Of a DNA stretch of 19,119 nt, positions 14,167 to 19,119 are shown piece by piece. The stretch covers positions 1 to 19,119 of the forward strand of contig CAJUQO010000063.1 of NCBI GenBank assembly GCA_910588295.1. Reading direction: 5' to 3'. The notes beneath the pieces were generated by a model. It worked only from the letters and a program-made list of their open reading frames with translations, was not told the DNA's origin and made no database searches. The position numbers were made by a program, and so were the translations under genes. This DNA comes from an uncultured Lachnospiraceae bacterium (GTDB lineage: Bacteria > Bacillota > Clostridia > Lachnospirales > Lachnospiraceae). Each line of letters starts with the position of its first letter. Position 1 is the first letter of the stretch.

Positions 14167-14400
14167 CTATTTTTCCAGCATCATCAAGTAGCTGTCCAGC
14201 CTTGCATTCACATAACCCGCAAACAATTTTTGCATTGCACCAAGATCATGTTTTACATGGTATTCATCAAACGCATTATAATAAGAAATCCGGTCTGCAA
14301 ATTTAATGTCAATTGACGGATATCCAGCTTTCATCAATTCCAGATTTACAAGCAGCCTTACGATCCTGCCATTTCCGTCAGGAAAAAGGTAGTAAGACAA
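14167..14400 (-). pseudogene. Fic domain gene, 3' part (interrupted)
   Basis: Codons from about 14380 down to 14167 encode DGNGRIVRLLVNLELMKAG and then YPSIDIKFADR to NARLDSYLMMLEK, the C-terminal half of a Fic (AMP-transferase) domain of the COG3177 type. The preceding residues SYYLFP are not Fic-like: the catalytic His of HPFxxGNGR is missing, and the frame is closed by TGA just upstream. The missing half, ending IHPFIDGN, lies at 18993-19119 on the same strand. Joining the two at the shared 11-bp repeat restores an uninterrupted frame reading HPFIDGNGR. So this is the distal half of one fic gene split by the restriction-modification cassette. Confidence 0.85.
14370..14380. repeat. 11-bp direct repeat, left boundary of the RM cassette
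   Basis: CATTTCCGTCA here is identical to 19025-19035 and in the same orientation. On the minus strand it encodes the DGN of the Fic motif at both ends. The spacing between copies is 4655 bp. Confidence 0.82.
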
Positions 14401-14439
14401 AGCTCTGTCATATCACTTCCATTACCTATAAATTACTAT

Positions 14440-15579
14440 TTACTTCCATTCGCAGGATAAATATTCCCCACCGCCGTTCCATTCTAGTTCTGAAGATATT
14501 CCTCCGCTTTCTCCATTACATACTTTTTTTAATCTTTCTGAAGCATATTTATATACCTTTTTGTTTAATTCAATTCCAATATAGTTTCTTCCAAATTTGT
14601 GAGCAACCGCTGCTGTTGTACCGGAACCCATAAAGCAATCTAGCACCAAATCGTTTTCATTTGTAGCTATTTGCATAATTCTATATATCAGCTGCTCTGG
14701 TTTCGGTGTATCAAATACATCTTCATCATATATTTCTAAAGCCAAAAGTTCTTGCTTGGCCTCTTTGGTTGAACCAGCAAATTCAACATTCCAAAGGGTT
14801 TCCGGCACCACACCAAGCTTTGAAACATCCAGTATTTTTTTTAATCTTGGAACTCCGTTACCATCACTTCCGAACCAAATGTTATTATTCTTAATCTCTT
14901 CTTGCATCCTATCCTCATTGTAAATCCAACATCTTCCTTTCGGTGGCTTATGCTTCTTGCCTGTTGGTGAAACAATAGTATAGAACTGAGATTTAACGGC
15001 ATGTCCAGCTTGGACTGATAATGTAACCGATTGCCAAGACCCTCTAATATCATTGTCCGGATTTTTATATCTATCCAATAACTTTTGAGTTGCAGGCAGT
15101 AAATTCCTTTTCTTTTTAAATTTGTTTATATCTTTTGCATATACAAGAACATACTCGTGATTGTTGGAAAATATTTTTCTATTTTCCCGTGTATTCCTTT
15201 TTTGCCAAACTATAGTAGATACAAAATTCTCTCTACCGAAAATTTCATCGCAACATACTTTCAAATATGCCATTTCGGAGTCATCAATAGATATCCATAT
15301 ACTTCCTTCAGCACTCAAAAACCCTCTTAATTCTAGGATAGCTGTGCGCATCCCTTCTAGCCATTCGTCATGATTCTTAGTATCTTTATAAAACTTAAAA
15401 TCATCACCTCTATTATACGGCGGATCAATATATATCAAGCTAACTTGATGCTCATATGTATCCTTGATGTCTTTTAATACCTTTTGATTGTCTCCCAGTA
15501 TTAAAACATGCGGATTAAATATCTTCTTCTCAAGAAACGATTTTTTTGCTATTCTCACTGCTAAATTCACCTTCTGCAT
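14440..15579 (-). CDS. Beta-class DNA methyltransferase (N6-adenine or N4-cytosine), second methylase of the RM system
   Basis: 379 residues with the N6_N4_Mtase fold. The catalytic motif IV DPPYN (52-56) precedes the SAM-binding motif I DCFMGSGTT (314-322), the beta-class order. IGIELN after motif I binds the SAM ribose. The stretch of about 125-300 between them is the likely target-recognition region. DPPYN fits either adenine or cytosine N4 methylation, so the modified base is not decided. The start overlaps the preceding methylase by 13 bp, so it is translationally coupled. It is the last gene of the C-R-M-M row and is expected to protect one strand or half of an asymmetric site. The stop lies 59 bp from the cassette boundary. 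Confidence 0.93.
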   Translation of the reverse strand: MQKVNLAVRIAKKSFLEKKIFNPHVLILGDNQKVLKDIKDTYEHQVSLIYIDPPYNRGDDFKFYKDTKNHDEWLEGMRTAILELRGFLSAEGSIWISIDDSEMAYLKVCCDEIFGRENFVSTIVWQKRNTRENRKIFSNNHEYVLVYAKDINKFKKKRNLLPATQKLLDRYKNPDNDIRGSWQSVTLSVQAGHAVKSQFYTIVSPTGKKHKPPKGRCWIYNEDRMQEEIKNNNIWFGSDGNGVPRLKKILDVSKLGVVPETLWNVEFAGSTKEAKQELLALEIYDEDVFDTPKPEQLIYRIMQIATNENDLVLDCFMGSGTTAAVAHKFGRNYIGIELNKKVYKYASERLKKVCNGESGGISSELEWNGGGEYLSCEWK

Positions 15580-16901
15580 ATAACTAATCTTTCTGCTTCG
15601 TAGTTAATTTCGTAGTTGTTATCCTGCCTATTAAACCTACTATGCATAAACTGTCCCGGTGATACCACCGACACATCTTTGTAATACTTCTGAGCAATAC
15701 TTATAATATCTTCGATTGAAAGCAATCTTGGTGTAGCTCCACTATTTGCATCAAATGGAGAATATGAAAGCACAATTGAAGCTTGAGCTTTACTTGCATA
15801 CATGAATAAATCGTCAAATGCCTGCGGCGCTTTGCTCTTAATACAAAAAGGAGATTGGTGTCTATCGCTTCGATAAATTGCTCTACTTAATCCACCCTTC
15901 CCATTAGGAAATGTAGTCGATATTTGCGGATTATCGTGCAAGCAAATAGTTTCAAGAATATGATAATAACGGCTATAATGGTATCGCGTATAAGGCGGAT
16001 CCGCATAAATAACCTCTACATCACCAGGCTGCAATCTTTTCAATACTTCCATATAGTCATCACAGATTATTTCAAAATCATGCGTATTTTGCGGTAATTC
16101 TACATAGTATTGCATCCATTTTTCAAATTGTTCAAAAACATCTAATTCTCTATCAGACAAGATTTTTTTTGCCAGATTCTTTTTTAAAGAACCATCTCTA
16201 TTTCTTACTTTCAAAGGCTGAGCAAATTGCTTGCCAATAGTATTTACTACATCCGTTGTAGCACCCATAAGTGCTGCCAACATTGCATTCTTAACCCTTT
16301 CATTTTGTGCAAAGGCATATGAAGATATTGCATCAATATCAATAGCTTGTTTAAAAGAAAAGTACAATCCTCCATAATATCGCGTGATAATTGAATCCAA
16401 AGATTGTAAATCTATTCCCTCGGTGTCTTTAACCATAGCAAAAGCTTTTTCAAGAGAAAGGGAAAGATTCGTTTCACTATAAGGCAGATTATTTAAGTAG
16501 GCATACAAAGATCCTTTTTCAATAATCTCATAGATTGGCTCCAACTCCCCGGATAATAATGAGTCTCTACACTCATCCTCATAAACAAGAATGGGATTGT
16601 AAACTATCAAGTTGGTTCTTCTTGTTTCGGACTCTTTTATTCTGGCTATAATTCCCTTATAATCAAAATCTTTTGGCAATCCCAACAAACGTGCTTCGCA
16701 GTACACTTTTGAATAGTTTTGAATATCTACTGCTAATACATCATACTGTTGAAGCAAATACTCAGATACTACTCCTGAGCCACAAAACAAATCACATATT
16801 CTTCCATTCCCATGGGTAAGCTCATCTATATATCTCTTGATTGGAGATAACATACGAGCTTTACTGCCTAGATAATGGACTGTCTTAACATTTGTATCCA
16901 T
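15567..16901 (-). CDS. Alpha-class (D12/Dam-like) DNA adenine N6-methyltransferase
   Basis: 444 residues. The order is motif X HYLGSKARM (9-17), motif I DLFCGSGVVSEYL (37-49), then motif IV ADPPYTRYHYSRYYH (300-314), the alpha-class arrangement of D12/Dam-type adenine methylases. The insert between motifs I and IV (about 60-290) is longer than in Dam and probably holds the target-recognition part. The C-terminal NNYEINYEAERLVIC resembles the end of D12 proteins, where NR-NYE motifs occur. It starts only 2 bp after the nuclease stop and has a weak GGAAAG ribosome site, so it is cotranscribed with the nuclease. It modifies adenine. Its difference in class from the next gene indicates a non-palindromic recognition site with a separate methylase for each strand. 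Confidence 0.92.
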   Translation of the reverse strand: MDTNVKTVHYLGSKARMLSPIKRYIDELTHGNGRICDLFCGSGVVSEYLLQQYDVLAVDIQNYSKVYCEARLLGLPKDFDYKGIIARIKESETRRTNLIVYNPILVYEDECRDSLLSGELEPIYEIIEKGSLYAYLNNLPYSETNLSLSLEKAFAMVKDTEGIDLQSLDSIITRYYGGLYFSFKQAIDIDAISSYAFAQNERVKNAMLAALMGATTDVVNTIGKQFAQPLKVRNRDGSLKKNLAKKILSDRELDVFEQFEKWMQYYVELPQNTHDFEIICDDYMEVLKRLQPGDVEVIYADPPYTRYHYSRYYHILETICLHDNPQISTTFPNGKGGLSRAIYRSDRHQSPFCIKSKAPQAFDDLFMYASKAQASIVLSYSPFDANSGATPRLLSIEDIISIAQKYYKDVSVVSPGQFMHSRFNRQDNNYEINYEAERLVICRR

Positions 16902-16903
16902 AT

Positions 16904-18166
16904 TTAAACTTTCCAGAGCCCAAGGCTTGGGGTGCTTGGTTTAATGGTGCTTACATCTGTGATAAATCTAGCAATGCCAGACACACCATTGGATCTTTTC
17001 CATGATTTTACAAAACTATCTACTTCGGAGTATCTTGAATCTCCCGGCATCAGTAATTCATAAAGGAACGATCTTGTAGTTGCCTCCGAGAAAACAACAT
17101 AAGGTCTGTTCGTTCCGCTTGGATAAGGAAGTCCACTAGCCGCACTTATTTCAAACCGCCAATTGTGGCTAGCTACCGAAACACTTGGTCTTGGTTCTGT
17201 TGCCCCTAATGTCCCTGCTGAATCAACGTTCTTCAGCAGAATCCTATAGGTACCTCTAGTACCCCCTGGCATAGCTCCAAAATAGTTTTGAAAAGATGCT
17301 TTATCAAAATTAATTTGCTTCCATCTAGTGCTTGCTTTTGGAACCTCAGCCACCAAAATTCTGTCCGTAGTAGAAACTGTCCAAACTGGGCTAATTGTTG
17401 GTGCAACTACTACTGGCACTACGGTAGGGATCGGTGTTGCTATTATGGCTGATGACTTTTTAGGTTTCGCTTTAGTCTTTCTAAGTATAGGCACAGTAAC
17501 AGGCTTGCGTACAGATGTAGTTTGGGGCTGAGCTTTATACAACGCCAATAGTGAAGGATCCGGAGCAACCGTCTTTCCTGCTGAAGATTTAGGTTTCGAA
17601 AATGATTTTGCTTTTTTTGCAGCACTTAGATTAACGGCATGATCAATAATTGGATCATTAATATCAAATATAAGATTATTAATAATCGAATAATCCAACC
17701 AATCCTGCCAGACAATTTTGAGTTTTGTGAAGTCTGTATTACTTAACGCATTATACGAATACATTTCGATGTTATGATACAACCCACGCTCAGTCAGATT
17801 GCCTGATCCAATAATAGACAGTCCACCTGCCGTTGTTTCAAACCAAGTAATCTTAGGATGAAATAAATACTTTTTTGAATCATGGACATAACCGTATACA
17901 GTTAAATTATGATAAAGTTTGCAATATGCTCTTAACCTTGTAACCGCCCTCGGATCAGTAATTGAATCAGTACCGACAACCAACTCATATTTATGAGCTT
18001 TAATGTAATCGCTAAAGTCTGGATCACCCAAAAATAAATCAATTCCATTCTCTTCTGCAAATGCAAAAGCTCCAGCTCCGTCTTGCCCCTTATTACATGC
18101 GTCAATCAGTGCTTCTCCCAGCCTCATACTTGCTGCATAGGTAGGATCTTGAATCATCAATTCCAT
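16904..18166 (-). CDS. PLD-family restriction endonuclease (BfiI/NgoFVII-like)
   Basis: 420 residues. The N-terminal domain (about 1-180) is a phospholipase D-type nuclease with one active-site set: H103-P-K105 followed by GSGN (N123) and E126. BfiI also has one HKD set and works as a dimer without metal ions. A striking low-complexity linker rich in Lys, Pro, Ala, Thr and Val (about 181-260) follows. The C-terminal domain (about 261-420), with WTVSTTDRILVAEVPK, RWKQINFDKASFQNYF and RPYVVFSEATTRSFLYELL, matches the B3-like DNA-binding half of NgoFVII/BfiI-type enzymes as I recall it. It begins after GGAGG at a good distance and has its own promoter carrying the C-protein operator. It precedes both methylases in one transcript. 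The recognition sequence is unknown. Confidence 0.9.
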   Translation of the reverse strand: MELMIQDPTYAASMRLGEALIDACNKGQDGAGAFAFAEENGIDLFLGDPDFSDYIKAHKYELVVGTDSITDPRAVTRLRAYCKLYHNLTVYGYVHDSKKYLFHPKITWFETTAGGLSIIGSGNLTERGLYHNIEMYSYNALSNTDFTKLKIVWQDWLDYSIINNLIFDINDPIIDHAVNLSAAKKAKSFSKPKSSAGKTVAPDPSLLALYKAQPQTTSVRKPVTVPILRKTKAKPKKSSAIIATPIPTVVPVVVAPTISPVWTVSTTDRILVAEVPKASTRWKQINFDKASFQNYFGAMPGGTRGTYRILLKNVDSAGTLGATEPRPSVSVASHNWRFEISAASGLPYPSGTNRPYVVFSEATTRSFLYELLMPGDSRYSEVDSFVKSWKRSNGVSGIARFITDVSTIKPSTPSLGLWKV

Positions 18167-18181
18167 GTCTATACCTCCATA

Positions 18182-18211
18182 ATTATACTCTAATTGTTAC
18201 TTATAGTCAAC
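18182..18211 (-). promoter_or_regulatory. Nuclease-methylase promoter with C-protein operator
   Basis: On the minus strand, TTGACT (18210-18205) and a perfect TATAAT (18187-18182) are 17 bp apart, just after the C gene stop. The plus-strand motif GTTACTTATAGTCAAC (18196-18211) covers the -35 and is shared, apart from one inserted A, with the C gene promoter. The start point would lie near 18175, giving a very short leader before GGAGG. Confidence 0.82.
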
Positions 18212-18213
18212 AG

Positions 18214-18420
18214 CTATATTCCTTTAAAGAAATCTTCAAAAGAAACATTCAGAGCATTTACTATCTTCTCCAAACTTTTAAGTGAAATGTTTCTTTTCCC
18301 CAATTCAGCTCCTGCTAAATACGTTCTATCTAGTTCAGCTTTTAAAGCAAGCTTTTCTTGGCTCAATTCCTGCTCGTTGCGAAGTTGTTTAATTCGCTGT
18401 CCTACTTTTTCAGTGATCAT
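18214..18420 (-). CDS. Restriction-modification controller (C) protein, XRE family
   Basis: A 68-residue one-domain helix-turn-helix protein, the typical size of C proteins such as C.BclI and C.PvuII, which time restriction after modification by regulating their own gene and the nuclease gene. It starts MITEKVGQRIKQLRNEQELS at ATG 18420, with GGAGG eight bases upstream; the GTG at 18435 lies in the ribosome site and is rejected. QEKLALKAELDRTYLAGAEL is the helix-turn-helix, and GKRNISLKSLEKIVNALNVS is the dimer part. It is followed by the nuclease gene with 47 bp between, a gap filled by a promoter bearing the same operator as its own promoter. Confidence 0.92.
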   Translation of the reverse strand: MITEKVGQRIKQLRNEQELSQEKLALKAELDRTYLAGAELGKRNISLKSLEKIVNALNVSFEDFFKGI

Positions 18421-18440
18421 AGCAAATACCTCCACATATC

Positions 18441-18469
18441 ATTATCCATCACGTTACTTATAAGTCAAC
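18441..18469 (-). promoter_or_regulatory. C gene promoter with C-protein operator
   Basis: On the minus strand, TTGACT (18468-18463) and GATAAT (18446-18441) are 16 bp apart. The plus-strand motif GTTACTTATAAGTCAAC (18453-18469) contains the perfect palindrome ACTTATAAGT and overlaps the -35. GACTATGAGC at 18471-18480 may be a second half-site further upstream. Transcription would start about 14 bases before the ATG, a short leader as is common for C genes. Confidence 0.75.
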
Positions 18470-18488
18470 GGACTATGAGCAACACTTT

Positions 18489-18875
18489 CTATTTTAATTT
18501 GACTTTTTCATCGCTTCTCTTGACTGCTCTCTTTGCCCCGGATATCCTTCTCGGCTTACGGTATTTAACACGTGATTTTGGCATTGTATAGGTCTTGTCG
18601 ATATCTGTTTCGCCTATGTATTGAAAGACCTCTGGGAACTCGGTAACTAATGCATCAAGTTTTCTCATAATAGCTTTATCACTGGTGTAAACTGTCGCAT
18701 CCGGATCCTCTGCATTGAAATTGATTACCGTCTCCTGCTCATATCGTGTTAGCCTAATGTAATTTCTGTTCGTCGGACTAGAGATTTGCCTCCAACTTCC
18801 TTCAGATCCCAGCTCACGATGGACACCTTTGGTCTTGGCTGTATCCTTCCCGCTACTAGAGCGTATTAGGTACGT
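18489..18875 (-). pseudogene. Start-less reading frame resembling a small ICE/phage accessory protein
   Basis: An open frame of 128 codons without ATG, GTG or TTG near its beginning. The recognisable part is NYIRLTRYEQETVINFNAED, then VYTSDKAIMRKLDALV and TYTMPKSRVKYRKPRRISG. This is the pattern of a small hypothetical protein I associate with Firmicutes integrative elements, where a Met usually stands a few residues before the RLTRYEQE core. Here the matching codon is ACG (18771-18773), which could be a mutated ATG, about 14 bases after GGAGG. Its basic end (KRAVKRSDEKVKLK) is intact. It is probably a remnant of the element that carried the cassette. The frame is upstream of, and same-strand with, the C gene. 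Confidence 0.55.
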
Positions 18876-18881
18876 TCACTA

Positions 18882-18992
18882 TTAGCAACGTACACCATCA
18901 GGCGCACCGAAAAAAGGACGCCCATCATAAAAGATGTAACGCCCTTTGGCTAATACGTTGTTCGTATTTATATACAAAGCAGTTTGCCGTTG
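18882..18992 (-). other. Short orphan frame ending in three tandem stops, overlapping a hairpin-rich segment
   Basis: Between the broken fic end (TAA at 18993) and the next remnant, 36 codons stay open and read VLAKGRYIFYDGRPFFGAPD near the end, then stop with TAA TAG TGA in a row (18884-18876). There is no start codon with a ribosome site, so it may be the end of a truncated gene. The same DNA folds. CGTATTAG/CTAATACG (18862-18869/18950-18957) encloses GTACGTT/AACGTAC (18870-18876/18887-18893) and a GGGCGT..CATC/GATG..GTCC hairpin followed by six Ts on the minus strand, which resembles a terminator or attenuator. Which reading is real is undecided. Confidence 0.4.
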
Positions 18993-19119
18993 TTATGCCA
19001 CTTTCTGCTGGTGTCTCTGTGTTACATTTCCGTCAATAAAAGGATGAATCCCCTCGAATTCAAGATGGAACCGTGCAAGCCGGGAAATAATATGATCTGT
19101 ATTATTCCTATAATCCTCC
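18993..19119 (-). pseudogene. Fic domain gene, 5' side (interrupted; start outside window)
   Basis: The minus strand reads NTDHIISRLARFHLEFEGIHPFIDGN and then leaves the Fic consensus for VTQRHQQKVA and a TAA at 18993-18995. IHPFIDGN is the front of the Fic catalytic loop, with the His that acts as base in AMP transfer. The GNGR half, with the rest of the domain, is found at 14167-14380. The break is exactly at the 11-bp repeat (19025-19035). As it stands, the encoded protein would lack the phosphate-binding GNGR and be inactive. Confidence 0.85.
19025..19035. repeat. 11-bp direct repeat, right boundary of the RM cassette
   Basis: CATTTCCGTCA, identical and co-oriented with 14370-14380. The Fic-coding sequence continues to its right (ATAAAAGGATGAATCCC on the plus strand, encoding GIHPFI on the minus strand), and cassette sequence lies to its left. 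Confidence 0.82.

Larger units (their letters stand above)
14381..19035. mobile_element. Restriction-modification cassette inserted in fic
   Basis: A segment of 4655 bp (one repeat copy included) carrying a C regulator, a PLD nuclease and two methyltransferases, plus orphan phage/ICE-like reading frames at its upstream end. The borders are inferred from the 11-bp direct repeat and from the exact in-frame repair of fic when the segment is removed. There is no integrase or transposase inside, so the insertion mechanism is unknown; illegitimate recombination or capture by a helper element are options. Confidence 0.75.

Noticed and set aside
14440..18166. Type III restriction or a BREX/DISARM-like system
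   Set aside because: No Res helicase, PglZ, BrxL or similar gene accompanies the methylases. The nuclease is a PLD type with its own DNA-binding domain, fitting type IIS-like restriction.

Overview
The window looks like chromosome from a Gram-positive anaerobe of the Clostridia, most likely Lachnospiraceae-like. This is inferred from the long single-chain PurL, an Nbp35/Mrp protein next to a CsoR-type repressor, a DUF2975/YozG-type pair, strong AGGAGG ribosome sites, and the style of the proteins. No species is claimed. Two compositions meet near position 13,870. Positions 1-13,800 are GC-richer housekeeping and accessory backbone, and 13,870 to the end is visibly AT-richer and built from nested, broken and inserted genes.

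Layout. (1) 1-1563, minus: ridA then purL (cut by the window edge), divergent from a LysR regulator (1736-2614, plus). (2) 6614-2787, minus: a four-gene operon of a 75-aa protein, a CsoR-type metal sensor, an Mrp/Nbp35 Fe-S carrier ATPase, and a Cas4-like nuclease/XPD-like helicase fusion. (3) 7765-6908, minus: an S66 LD-carboxypeptidase. (4) 10141-7884, minus: membrane protein (DUF2975-like end), YozG-like XRE regulator, and a lipoprotein. (5) 13656-10224, minus: a MecA-like class B penicillin-binding protein followed by an overlapping lipoprotein gene. Their promoter carries two TACA-nn-TGTA dyads of the BlaI/MecI type. (6) 13810-19119: a broken fic gene and a truncated neighbour, with a restriction-modification cassette of about 4.66 kb inserted in the fic catalytic motif. 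The cassette encodes a C-type controller, a PLD-family (BfiI/NgoFVII-like) endonuclease and two different adenine/cytosine methyltransferases.

Two systems stand out. First, a family of very small palindromic mobile elements lies between the genes at 2653-2798, 6641-6670, from 6750, and 7846-7876. They have GTAAC ends and 8-9 bp flanking duplications, the signature I recall for IS66-type ends. The 146-bp copy replaced the last codons of the helicase gene. A 30-bp copy sits in the leader of the Mrp operon, and a 31-bp copy forms a terminator-like hairpin after a lipoprotein gene. An internal hairpin of the long copy is preserved by compensatory changes in a second copy. Second, the restriction-modification cassette is flanked by an 11-bp direct repeat. 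Joining the flanks at that repeat restores an uninterrupted Fic frame with the consensus HPF-x-DGNGR motif. Inside the cassette, the C gene and the nuclease gene have promoters carrying almost the same 16-17 bp operator over the -35 box.

No rRNA, tRNA, CRISPR array or complete insertion sequence was seen.
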